Source: Duganella margarita | Lineage (GTDB): Bacteria > Pseudomonadota > Gammaproteobacteria > Burkholderiales > Burkholderiaceae_D | Assembly (NCBI RefSeq): GCF_009857535.1 | Contig: NZ_WWCS01000006.1 | Span: 62,001-126,000, forward strand | Reading direction: 5' to 3' | DNA length: 64,000 nt | Shown here: piece by piece, positions 8,332 to 16,642 of the stretch | How positions within the stretch are numbered: position 1 is the first letter of the stretch | Layout of the letters: each line of letters begins with the position of its first letter | Made by a program: the position numbers and the translations under genes | Notes under the pieces: model-generated | What the model was told of the DNA's origin: nothing | The model's database searches: none | The model's input: only the letters and a program-made list of their open reading frames with translations

Positions 8332-9852
8332 ATGCACAGTGTCCAGTCCAATGTAGACGCAATAGAAGCCGAACGGTTCCGCCAGTTCATCATGGGCGTG
8401 ACCGACTACGCGATCTACATGCTGTCGCCCGAGGGCGTGGTGGTCACCTGGAACGCCGGCGCGCAGCGCTTCAAAGGCTATCCGCCCGACGAAATCATCG
8501 GCCGCCACTTCTCCATGTTCTACACCGAGGAAGACCGCGTCGCCGGCCGTCCGGCGTATGCGCTGGAGCTGGCGCGCAGCAGCGGCAAGTTCGAGGACGA
8601 GGGCTGGCGCGTGCGCAAGGACGGCAGCCGTTTCTGGGCCAGCGTGGTGATCGACCCGATTGTCGATCCGGCCGGCGAGCTGCTGGGCTTTGCCAAGATC
8701 ACGCGCGACATCACCGAGCGCCGCGTGGCGGCCGAACAGCTGGAGCGTGCGCGCGAGGCGCTGTTCCAGTCGCAGAAGCTGGAAGCCATCGGCAAACTCA
8801 CCGGCGGCATTGCGCACGACTTCAACAACCTGCTGAACGTGATCATGAACGGGCTGGAACTGCTGCGCATGTCGCGCGATCCGGCGATGCACAGCAAATC
8901 GATCGACACCATGTCGCGCGCAGCGCAGCGCGGCGCCTCGTTGACGCAGCAGTTGCTGGCCTTCGCCCGCCAGCAGCCCTTGCGCCAGGACCCGCACGAC
9001 GTCGCGCGCGTGATCCGCTCGTTCGAGTCGGTGTTGCGGCGCGCGCTGCCGGACGACATGCGCCTGCATCTGCAACTGCAGAGCGACCTGCCGCAAGCCA
9101 TGCTCGATCCGACGCAGTTCGAGTCGGCGCTGCTCAACCTCGTGGTCAACGCGCGCGATGCGATGGACGGCAGCGGCGAAGTGCTGATGGATCTGTCGGC
9201 CGTTACGCTCACCGAAGCCCAGGTCGAACAGCTGCCGGCCGGCCGCTATGTGCGCGTGATGGTCAGGGACCGTGGCGTCGGCATGACGCCGGACGTGATC
9301 AAGCGCGCGGTCGAACCGTTTTTCACCACCAAGGAAGTGGGCAAGGGCACCGGCCTTGGCCTGAGCCAGGTGTATGGCTTGATGCAGCAATGTCAGGGTG
9401 CGCTGACGCTGGAATCGCAGCCGGGCGAGGGCACCTCGGTGTCGATGTACTTCCCGGCCGTGCGCCGTCAGGGACCGATCGATGAGGGCAAAGGCCCGGC
9501 GGAGAAGGTGCTGCTGGTGGACGATCAGCCGGAGGTGCTGGAAACCGCCATCAGCCTGTTCACGCACCTGGGCTATGAGGTGCTGTCGGCCGATAACGGC
9601 ATGCAGGCGCTGGAGACGCTGCGGCTCAATCCCGGCATCTCCATCCTGTTCAGCGATGTGGTCATGCCCGGCATGAGCGGGGTTGAACTGGGCCAGATCG
9701 CGCGCCGCGAGATCCCCGAGCTGAAAATCGTGCTGGCTTCCGGCTACGTCAAGGCGGCACTGGGCGACCAGATGCCGGACATCGGCAACTTTGAGCTGAT
9801 TGCCAAGCCCTATCGGCTGAGTGATCTGATTCGTACGCTCAAGGTGTTATAG
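8332..9852 (+). CDS. PAS-domain hybrid sensor histidine kinase / response regulator
   Basis: A 506-residue cytoplasmic hybrid kinase without membrane segments. A PAS domain lies at about 10-125 (GVTDYAIYMLSPEGVV, PPDEIIGRHFSMFY). It is followed by a dimerisation/phosphoacceptor domain with GGIAHDFNN (His162), a HATPase domain at about 250-375 (LVVNARDAM, GTGLGLSQVYG) and a receiver domain from about 390 with the phospho-acceptor in LFSDVVMPG (Asp442). The PAS sequence resembles LOV/PAS sensors, but the flavin-binding Cys motif is not apparent. ATG 8332 is chosen because GAGGAAG lies just upstream; an upstream ATG at 8308 lacks a ribosome-binding site. No DNA-binding output domain or partner regulator is adjacent. 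Confidence 0.92.
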   Translation: MHSVQSNVDAIEAERFRQFIMGVTDYAIYMLSPEGVVVTWNAGAQRFKGYPPDEIIGRHFSMFYTEEDRVAGRPAYALELARSSGKFEDEGWRVRKDGSRFWASVVIDPIVDPAGELLGFAKITRDITERRVAAEQLERAREALFQSQKLEAIGKLTGGIAHDFNNLLNVIMNGLELLRMSRDPAMHSKSIDTMSRAAQRGASLTQQLLAFARQQPLRQDPHDVARVIRSFESVLRRALPDDMRLHLQLQSDLPQAMLDPTQFESALLNLVVNARDAMDGSGEVLMDLSAVTLTEAQVEQLPAGRYVRVMVRDRGVGMTPDVIKRAVEPFFTTKEVGKGTGLGLSQVYGLMQQCQGALTLESQPGEGTSVSMYFPAVRRQGPIDEGKGPAEKVLLVDDQPEVLETAISLFTHLGYEVLSADNGMQALETLRLNPGISILFSDVVMPGMSGVELGQIARREIPELKIVLASGYVKAALGDQMPDIGNFELIAKPYRLSDLIRTLKVL

Positions 9853-9930
9853 CGATTGCGTTGCAACGTGCGCTAGCGCACCCAAGCCGCCAACGGTGTG
9901 CGTCACTATCAAGGTTTAACAGGAGCCTTC

Positions 9931-10884
9931 GTGACGACCCCGTTTTTGACTGCCGTTCAACATCAGGCGTTGCTGGCGCTTGGCGCCGCGCTGCGCGCCC
10001 GTAAATACCAGTTCACCACCGTGACGCCGGCCACGCAGGCGCGCGTGCTGGCGCGTCCCTTCGCGCCGGACCAATCCACCCTGCGCGACATCTTCGGCTG
10101 GAACCGGCCCTTTACCGCAGCCGCCATCGACGATGATCTGCTGGCCTGCATGCGCGCCGCCGGCGTGCTGGAGGAACAGGATGGGCTGCTGCGCAGTAGC
10201 GTGCGGCTGTCGACGCTGGCCGGCGAGTGGCTGTTCCATTCGTCTTACCCGACCACCCAGGCCGATGCGGTGTTCTTCGGCCCGGACACCTGCCGCTTCG
10301 TGCGCGCCATGGAGCAGACGCCTGCGCCTGCGGCCGATCCTGTACGCCGCATCGTCGATATCGGTTGCGGCAGCGGCGTCGGCGCCATTACGCTGGCGCG
10401 CCGCTTCCCGCAGGCCGAAGTGCTGGCAGTTGACATCAACGACCGTGCACTGGCGCTGGCCGACGTCAATATCCATTTGGCCGGCGTAGAAAACGCCAGT
10501 GCGCATCACAGCAATTTGCTGACGCAGGTCGACGGCCTGTTTGACCTGATTGTCGCCAACCCGCCGTATCTGCTGGACGCGGCGGAGCGCGCATACCGGC
10601 ACGGTGGCGGTAAGCTCGGCGCCGGCCTGTCGCTGCAAATCGTGCAGGCGGCGATTGTGCGGCTGGCGCAGGGCGGCGCACTATGGCTGTATGCCGGCGT
10701 GGCGATGGAAAAGGGCGAAGACGCGTTCCTGCGTCAGGCCACAGCGATGCTGGAAGAAGCAGGCCTGCGCTGGACCTACGAAGAAATCGATCCCGACGTG
10801 TTTGGCGAAGAACTGGAGACGACAGGGTATGCCGGCGTCGAGCGCATCGCGGCGGTGTGGCTGGTCGCCAGCAAGGAGGCCTGA
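9931..10884 (+). CDS. Class I SAM-dependent methyltransferase (HemK/PrmC-like motif)
   Basis: A 317-residue methyltransferase. The SAM-binding motif VDIGCGSGVG lies at about 142-151, and NPPY (about 210-213) is the signature of enzymes that methylate amide or amino nitrogens, as in HemK/PrmC and N6-adenine or rRNA enzymes. The 140-residue N-terminal region may select the substrate. GTG at 9931 is preferred because AGGAG precedes it by 5 bases; the frame is open further upstream without such a site. The stop lies 2 bases before the cphA-like gene, whose AAGGAGG is inside this gene, so the two are one operon. The substrate is unknown; context suggests a link with cyanophycin. Confidence 0.86.
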   Translation: MTTPFLTAVQHQALLALGAALRARKYQFTTVTPATQARVLARPFAPDQSTLRDIFGWNRPFTAAAIDDDLLACMRAAGVLEEQDGLLRSSVRLSTLAGEWLFHSSYPTTQADAVFFGPDTCRFVRAMEQTPAPAADPVRRIVDIGCGSGVGAITLARRFPQAEVLAVDINDRALALADVNIHLAGVENASAHHSNLLTQVDGLFDLIVANPPYLLDAAERAYRHGGGKLGAGLSLQIVQAAIVRLAQGGALWLYAGVAMEKGEDAFLRQATAMLEEAGLRWTYEEIDPDVFGEELETTGYAGVERIAAVWLVASKEA

Positions 10885-10886
10885 GT

Positions 10887-12962
10887 ATGCGGATATTGCA
10901 ACAACGCCTGCTGCGCGGCGCAAACCTCTACAGTCCCACGCCGTGCATCGTCGCGGTGATTGAATCGCCGCTGGCGGAAGCCGGCCCGCAGCTCGCCTAC
11001 ACGGTGCGCTTCCTGCAGCAGGCCTGTGGTGAAGCGGTTGAGTTCATGCACGCCGAGTTGGAAGACAACAAGGCTGCCGCCGGCGACCCACCGCGCTGGC
11101 GCGTGGTGGTGCAATACACGCTGGAACATCTGGCGCAGGCTGCGCTGGCCGCCGCCGTCGAACTGATTGCCGCCACCGGGCGCGGCGAAGCACCGGACAT
11201 TCCGGCGGCGGTGTCGACCCTGCGCGCGCTGGCCGAGTCGATGGCGCTGCCGGCGGCCACGCAAGCGTTGTTGCGCGAAGCCGCTGCGCTGGGCGTGCCG
11301 GTACAGCGCATCAGCGAGCATGGCGGCTTGATACGCCTTGGCTGGGGCCAGCGCCAATGGCGCTATCTGGCGCGCGCCGACGATGACAACCGGCTGCTGA
11401 CCAACACGCTGCTGCGCGAGCGCCAGCTGATGCGGTCCTTGCTGATCGAAGCGCAGCTCGGCGTGCCGGCCGAAGATTTTCACGCGCCGCAGCGGCAGGA
11501 GGGCGAACGCCTGCGCGTGCAGATCCTTGACGGCGTGGCCCAGCATGCAGATGCGGCCGTGCGCGGCGTCGCCCAGCGCGCCGCAGCGACGCTGGGACTG
11601 GCGCACGCGCAGGTCGATCTGCTGCCGGGCCGGCGCCTGCCGAAAGTGGATGCCGTGCTGGCGGCGCCGCCGCCGAGCCAGGAGCAGCACGGGTTGCTGC
11701 GCGCCTTGCACGCCGATCCGGCCAGGGGACGCATACCGGTCATCGGTATCACCGGCACCAACGGCAAGACCACCACCACGCTGATGATCGCGCATGCAGT
11801 GCAACTGGCGGGCTTCCGCACCGGCTGCGCCAGCACGCAGGGCATCACCGTGGCTGGCGACCTGTATGGCGAAGGCGATTGCACTGGTTACTGGTCGCAT
11901 CGCGCCGTGCTGGCGTCGCCGCAGACCGAATTCGCCGTGCTGGAGACCGCGCGCGGCGGCCTGCTGAAGCGCGGTCTGGCGTATGACCGCTGCAGCGTGG
12001 GCGTCATGCTGAACGTCTCCGACGACCATCTGGGCATGGACGGCGTTGACACCGTGGAGCAACTGGCGCGCGTCAAGTCGCTGGTGGTGAGCGCCGCCGA
12101 TACCGCCGTGCTGAACGCCGACGATGCGCACTGCGTCGCCGCGCGGGCGCGCCTGGCGCCCGGTGCGCGCGCGGTCTACTTCTCCATGAAGCCGGACAAC
12201 CCGGTGCTGCTGGCGCATCTGGCGCAGGGCGGCGACGCCGTGTGGCTGGAAAATGAAGTCATCATGCTGAGCCAGCGCCAGGTGCGCCAGCGCGTGATGC
12301 CGGCCACGCATATTCCCGCCACCAGCGGCGGGCTGGCGCGCTACAACATCGCCAACAGCCTGGCGGCGGCGGCGGCGCTGGCGGCCAGTGGTTTCAGCGT
12401 GATGCAGATCAGCGCCGGCCTGTCCAGCTTCGAGTCCAACGCGGCGACCAATCCGTTGCGCTCCAACGTGTTTGAACTGGGCGCGATGACCATCGTGCTG
12501 GATTACGCCCACAATCCAGCTGCCTACTCGGCGCTGGCCACGCTGGCGCGCGGTCTGGCGCAAGGGCAGGGCCAGAGCAAGGCCACCGGCCAGGCACCGG
12601 GCCGGGTGCTGGCAGTGGTAACGTCGCCCGGCGACCGGCGCGATGCCGATCTGGCGCGTACCGGCGCCACCTGTGCTGCGCACTTCGATGAATTGTTTGT
12701 ATACGAGTCGGCTTCGCGCGGCCGTGCGCACGGCGAAGCGGCGCAAATCATTGCCGACGGCGCGCGGGCGTCCGGCGGCGCTGCCATTCACACTTACGAC
12801 CATGCGGCGGCAGCGGTGCAGGAGGCATATCTGGCTTGCCGGCCGGGCGATGTACTGTTGTTCGCGTGCGGGACCGAGGTGGCGACCTTGATCGAGGCAA
12901 TTCGCCCGATCGACGCACCGGCGGCTTCCCGCCTGGCACAGCAGGCCGCCCCCACCGCATAA
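10887..12962 (+). CDS. CphA-like protein lacking the ATP-grasp core (N domain plus Mur-ligase domain)
   Basis: A 691-residue relative of cyanophycin synthetase. The start is fixed by AAGGAGG at 10873-10879. The N-terminal domain (about 1-165, RLLRGANLYS...) aligns by eye with that of the full CphA encoded opposite. The Mur-ligase P-loop ITGTNGKTTTT sits near residue 289 instead of about 491, so some 200 residues, essentially the ATP-grasp domain that adds aspartate, are absent. The rest of the Mur-ligase half, which in CphA adds arginine to the aspartate side chain, looks intact (LETARGGLLKRGL, NVSDDHLG, DYAHNPAAYSAL). Paired cphA genes are known in several beta-proteobacteria. Here it may be a partner subunit or a ligase acting on preformed chains. 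Confidence 0.87.
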   Translation: MRILQQRLLRGANLYSPTPCIVAVIESPLAEAGPQLAYTVRFLQQACGEAVEFMHAELEDNKAAAGDPPRWRVVVQYTLEHLAQAALAAAVELIAATGRGEAPDIPAAVSTLRALAESMALPAATQALLREAAALGVPVQRISEHGGLIRLGWGQRQWRYLARADDDNRLLTNTLLRERQLMRSLLIEAQLGVPAEDFHAPQRQEGERLRVQILDGVAQHADAAVRGVAQRAAATLGLAHAQVDLLPGRRLPKVDAVLAAPPPSQEQHGLLRALHADPARGRIPVIGITGTNGKTTTTLMIAHAVQLAGFRTGCASTQGITVAGDLYGEGDCTGYWSHRAVLASPQTEFAVLETARGGLLKRGLAYDRCSVGVMLNVSDDHLGMDGVDTVEQLARVKSLVVSAADTAVLNADDAHCVAARARLAPGARAVYFSMKPDNPVLLAHLAQGGDAVWLENEVIMLSQRQVRQRVMPATHIPATSGGLARYNIANSLAAAAALAASGFSVMQISAGLSSFESNAATNPLRSNVFELGAMTIVLDYAHNPAAYSALATLARGLAQGQGQSKATGQAPGRVLAVVTSPGDRRDADLARTGATCAAHFDELFVYESASRGRAHGEAAQIIADGARASGGAAIHTYDHAAAAVQEAYLACRPGDVLLFACGTEVATLIEAIRPIDAPAASRLAQQAAPTA

Positions 12963-13020
12963 TGAGGCAATGTAAAAAAGCCCGCTTTTATGCGGCAGTG
13001 CCGCCCAGTTAAGCAACGTC

Positions 13021-13093
13021 GTTCCCGCGAAAGCGGGAACCCATGCCGCGTTTGCTCAGTAGACGTGTTATGGATTCCCGCTTTCGCGGGAAT
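13021..13093. repeat. Pair of inverted 20-base palindromes (REP-like) between convergent cphA genes
   Basis: Two perfect hairpins, GTTCCCGCGAAAGCGGGAAC (13021-13040) and ATTCCCGCTTTCGCGGGAAT (13074-13093), lie 33 bases apart and are also complementary to each other. Dispersed repeats with the core TTCCCGC...GCGGGAA are common between genes in proteobacteria. The pair occupies the 195-base gap between two convergent genes, where it could end transcription from both sides; no clear T-tract follows. Confidence 0.75.
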
Positions 13094-13157
13094 GACGATG
13101 TGAAATTTAAGCTTCACTGAACGGCATTGCGTTTTTTTGCCGGCCTTTTTTCAAGTC

Positions 13158-15809
13158 TTACACCAGCGTGGCGTCGATGCGCGCCGCGCTGACCGGGTCG
13201 ACCGGTCTCAATGCATCCACCAGTTCCGATACCGACGAGCCGCAGGCATACACCAGCACATCGCCGGCACGGCATTGCGACAGGCCGAGACGCAGTGCCT
13301 GTGCCGGGTCAGCTTCCAGCAGCACGCCACCGGCGTCCCCTCGCGCGGCATGTGCCGCCGACTGCATCGTGGCGGCGCGCTGGCCTGCTTCGCGGCCACG
13401 ATGTTCCGCCGGCCATTCATAAAATACCGTGGTATCGAAACCGCTGCCGCAAATCTGGCCGATCTGCTGGAAGTCGCGTTCGCGGCGGTCGCCGGGCGAG
13501 GTGACCACTGCCACAGTGCGGCCTTGCGTCATGGCGCGCGCGGTGGATGCCAGCGCACCAAATGCCGCCGGGTTGTGGGCAAAGTCCACGATCACCCGTA
13601 CGCCGTTGACGTCATACAGATTGGCGCGCATCGGATTGTGGCGCGCGTCGGAGACAAAGCTGCGCAGGCCGGCGGCGATCGCGCCGTTACCCAGGTCGCT
13701 GGCCATCAGTGCCGCTGCAGCGGCCAGGCCGTTGGCGATGTTGTGGCGCGCGCAGCCACCCAGCGTGGATGGCATCTCGGTCGCATCGAGCAGCACCTGG
13801 CGCTGGCCATCGCGGTCGGACGCCATCAGCGCGCCATCTTCCAGCCAGGTGGCGCGGCCGCCGGCCTGCAGGTGTTGCAGCAGCGCTGGATGCTGGGCGT
13901 CGCAGCTGAAGTAGATGCGTTCCACTTTCTCATCCAGACCCGCGCCGATGGCGCAGCAGCGCGCATCTTCCGCATTCAGCACCACTGCGCGGGAAGCGGC
14001 TTGCAGCACCACGCCCTTGACGGCGGCCAGGTCTTCCAGCGTTTCCACGCCTTCCAGGCCGATATGGTCTTCGCTGACGTTCAGCAGCACCGACACGTCG
14101 CAACGGTCGAACGCCAGGCCGCGTTTCAGGATACCGCCGCGTGCGGTCTCCAGCACCGCAAATTCTACCTCCGGCGCCGACAGCACGGTGCGCGCGGACC
14201 AGTAGCCGCTGCAATCGCCGCGCTTGACCGTGGTGCCGTTGATGTAGACGCCTTCGCTGGTGGTGCAGCCGGTGGCAATGCCGGCCTGGCGCAGCGTGTG
14301 TTCGATCATCAGCGTGGTGGTGGTCTTGCCGTTGGTGCCGGTGACCGCGATCACCGGAATGCGGCCGTCCTCATTGCCGAACATTGACTCTACGATGGCG
14401 GCGCCGGCGTCGCGCGGCACGCCGGCGCTGGGATATTCATGCATGCGGATGCCCGGCGCGGCGTTGATCTCGATCACTGCGCCATTGCGGCCGTCCAGCA
14501 CCTGCGAAATGTCCTCGCAAACCAGGTCGATGCCCGCTACATCCAGGCCGATCTTGCGGGCGGCGCGCACGCACATCTGCAGCGTTTCCGGCGGCAGCTT
14601 GCCGGTCACGTCTTCGGCGGTACCGCCGCTGGACAGGTTGGCGTTGCCGCGCATGACCACGCGGCGGCCGGCTTCCGGCACGCTGTCGAAGTCCAGGTTC
14701 TGCGCCGCCAGCGTGGTTTCGGCGTGGCCGTCCAGCGGAATGCGGGTCAGGATATTGGTATGGCCTTCGCCGCGCGCCGGGTTGCGGTTTTCCTGCTCCA
14801 CCAGCTGACGCACGGTCGATTCGCCATCGCCAATGACGGCGGCAGGGCGGCGCAGGGCGGCTGCGACCACGCGTTCGCCTGCCACCAGGATGCGGTAATC
14901 GTCGCCGGGAATGTAGCGTTCAATGATGATGGTGCGGCCATGTTCGCGTGCGCGTTCGAATGCCAACTGCACTTCATCCGGGGTGCCGCAGCGCGTAGTT
15001 ACGCCGCGCCCGTGGTTGCCGTCCAATGGCTTGACGGTGACCAGGCCTTCCAGTTCACGCGCGGCGCGCAGCGCCTGCTCCAGCGTGCGCACGCTGACGC
15101 CTTCAGGCACGGGCACGCCGGCTTCCTGCAGCAGCGCCTTGGTCAGCTGCTTGTCCGAGGCGATGCTGACCGCGATGTGGCCGGTGTCCCCGGTGATCGT
15201 GGCTTGCAGGCGCTTTTGCTGTGCGCCCCAGCCGAGCAGGAACATATTGGCGTCGTCGGTCAGGCGCTGATACGGGATGCCCTGGCGGATCGCCGCCCGC
15301 AGGATGGCGCCGGTGCTGGTGCCGATCGCGTGTTGTTCGGCGGTGTCGCGCAGCGCGGCGACGCCGGCTTCCAGCTGTTGCGCCAGACCCTGCGCGCCGG
15401 TGGCCAGGCCGCGCACCAGCGCGATTGCCAGGTCGCAGGCATCAATCGCCACGTGCTCCGATTCGTACGAACACACCACACGGTACTGGCCAGGCGTGTC
15501 CTGCACTTCATGCGTGCGTCCCAGATAGGTCGGCGTGCCGGCCAGGCATTGCAGCGCAATGGTCACGTGTTCCACCACGTGCGCCAGGTTGGCGCCGTTG
15601 TTCAGGGCCTGAACGAAGCCGCCGTATTGGCCTACCGAGCAGCGGTGATCGTACAGCGATGGCAGCAGTTCCAGCATCTGCTGGTTAAAGCCTTCGATGC
15701 TGGTGCTGGTGTGGTCGCGCAGCCCTTGCAAATCGATGACGCTCAGCAGGCAAGGCTGGTTGGAATACAGATTCGGGCCACGGAGTACGTGCTGTTTGAC
15801 GATGTTCAT
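13158..15809 (-). CDS. cphA: Cyanophycin synthetase
   Basis: An 883-residue complete cyanophycin synthetase that polymerises aspartate and arginine into multi-L-arginyl-poly-L-aspartate with two ATP per unit. Three regions are visible. The N domain is about 1-165 (VLRGPNLYSNQPCLL). The ATP-grasp domain is about 215-475, with VTVKPLDGNHGRGV, RYIPGDDYRILV and the metal-binding VIEINAAPGIRMH; it adds Asp to the backbone. The Mur-ligase-like domain runs from about 485, with VTGTNGKTTTT near 491, LETARGGILKRGL and DFAHNPAAFGAL; it attaches Arg. The length matches the family. It begins 4 bases after cphB and is the last gene of the operon, converging on the shorter cphA-like gene. Confidence 0.97.
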   Translation of the reverse strand: MNIVKQHVLRGPNLYSNQPCLLSVIDLQGLRDHTSTSIEGFNQQMLELLPSLYDHRCSVGQYGGFVQALNNGANLAHVVEHVTIALQCLAGTPTYLGRTHEVQDTPGQYRVVCSYESEHVAIDACDLAIALVRGLATGAQGLAQQLEAGVAALRDTAEQHAIGTSTGAILRAAIRQGIPYQRLTDDANMFLLGWGAQQKRLQATITGDTGHIAVSIASDKQLTKALLQEAGVPVPEGVSVRTLEQALRAARELEGLVTVKPLDGNHGRGVTTRCGTPDEVQLAFERAREHGRTIIIERYIPGDDYRILVAGERVVAAALRRPAAVIGDGESTVRQLVEQENRNPARGEGHTNILTRIPLDGHAETTLAAQNLDFDSVPEAGRRVVMRGNANLSSGGTAEDVTGKLPPETLQMCVRAARKIGLDVAGIDLVCEDISQVLDGRNGAVIEINAAPGIRMHEYPSAGVPRDAGAAIVESMFGNEDGRIPVIAVTGTNGKTTTTLMIEHTLRQAGIATGCTTSEGVYINGTTVKRGDCSGYWSARTVLSAPEVEFAVLETARGGILKRGLAFDRCDVSVLLNVSEDHIGLEGVETLEDLAAVKGVVLQAASRAVVLNAEDARCCAIGAGLDEKVERIYFSCDAQHPALLQHLQAGGRATWLEDGALMASDRDGQRQVLLDATEMPSTLGGCARHNIANGLAAAAALMASDLGNGAIAAGLRSFVSDARHNPMRANLYDVNGVRVIVDFAHNPAAFGALASTARAMTQGRTVAVVTSPGDRRERDFQQIGQICGSGFDTTVFYEWPAEHRGREAGQRAATMQSAAHAARGDAGGVLLEADPAQALRLGLSQCRAGDVLVYACGSSVSELVDALRPVDPVSAARIDATLV

Positions 15810-15813
15810 GCGA

Positions 15814-16641
15814 TCAGGTCCTGTCGGTTAAATATTGGATGAAATCTGCCAGCGCGCCGCCTGCGGCGGGGCTGGTAAAGCGGGAGCCGGACGGCAGCAG
15901 GTGCAGCCGCACATCCTGCATTTGCGGTACTTCCCCGCGCGCGATGTCGGCGATGGTGGTGACGGCATTGCGGCAATCGACCACCGTCACGCCGCCGGTG
16001 CCGGCTACTTCGATGGCGTTGTCCTTGACGATCAGCGCGGTGTCTTCGTCAATGCCGGCGCCCAGCAGGAACGGGCTTTGCGCGATGACGCTCAGCAGCC
16101 GGTTCAGGCGGTGGCGTTGCGAAAAGTGCTGGTCGATGATGACGCGGGTGACATAGCCCAGGCCTGCGCCGAGCCGCACCGCGCCTTTTTCCGGCGCCAG
16201 ATCGGCCTTGCCCTCGGCCAGCATGTGGGTGCACATGCCGGAAGCGCCGGCGCTGGTGCCGGCGATGCAGGCGCCGTTTTCCAGATAAGCCATGCGCATG
16301 GCGCGGTCCATCTTCGTGCCGCCGATGAAGGCCATCAGGCGCTTCTGGTCACCGCCGGTCATGAATATGCCGCGCGCTTGCGCCAGCTTCAGCGCCAGCA
16401 TATCGTCGTCGGCATCCGCGCGGCTGTCGATGCGCACATGGGTGACATCGGTGGCGCCGAGCGCGTCGAAGGCAATACGGTACATCTCCCAGACGTCCTC
16501 CGGCACCGTGCTGGCTGCCGTGGTGACGATGATCGGGCTATCCAGGCCGCCCGCCAGTTCGACAAATTTTTGCAGCACATCCTTGTTATCGGTACGGTCT
16601 TCATTACCGCCGATGATCATTAAACTACCGGTTTGGTTCAT
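15814..16641 (-). CDS. cphB: Cyanophycinase
   Basis: A 275-residue cytoplasmic exo-acting serine peptidase that cuts cyanophycin into beta-Asp-Arg dipeptides. The nucleophile elbow GTSAGA places Ser130 as the catalytic residue. MIIGGNEDR at the N-terminus, MTGGDQKRL (about 94-102) and DQHFSQRHRLNRLL are hallmarks of peptidase family S51 cyanophycinases. It starts one base after the stop of the upstream iron-protein gene and ends 4 bases before cphA. Synthesis and breakdown enzymes are therefore made from one transcript, and net flux must be set by substrate supply or post-translational control. Confidence 0.97.
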   Translation of the reverse strand: MNQTGSLMIIGGNEDRTDNKDVLQKFVELAGGLDSPIIVTTAASTVPEDVWEMYRIAFDALGATDVTHVRIDSRADADDDMLALKLAQARGIFMTGGDQKRLMAFIGGTKMDRAMRMAYLENGACIAGTSAGASGMCTHMLAEGKADLAPEKGAVRLGAGLGYVTRVIIDQHFSQRHRLNRLLSVIAQSPFLLGAGIDEDTALIVKDNAIEVAGTGGVTVVDCRNAVTTIADIARGEVPQMQDVRLHLLPSGSRFTSPAAGGALADFIQYLTDRT

Positions 16642-16642
16642 A

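Noticed and set aside
10683..10886. Longer start for the cphA-like gene
   Set aside because: This part overlaps the methyltransferase gene in another frame. AAGGAGG before ATG 10887 and the matching CphA N-terminus MRILQQRLLRGANLYS mark the true start.
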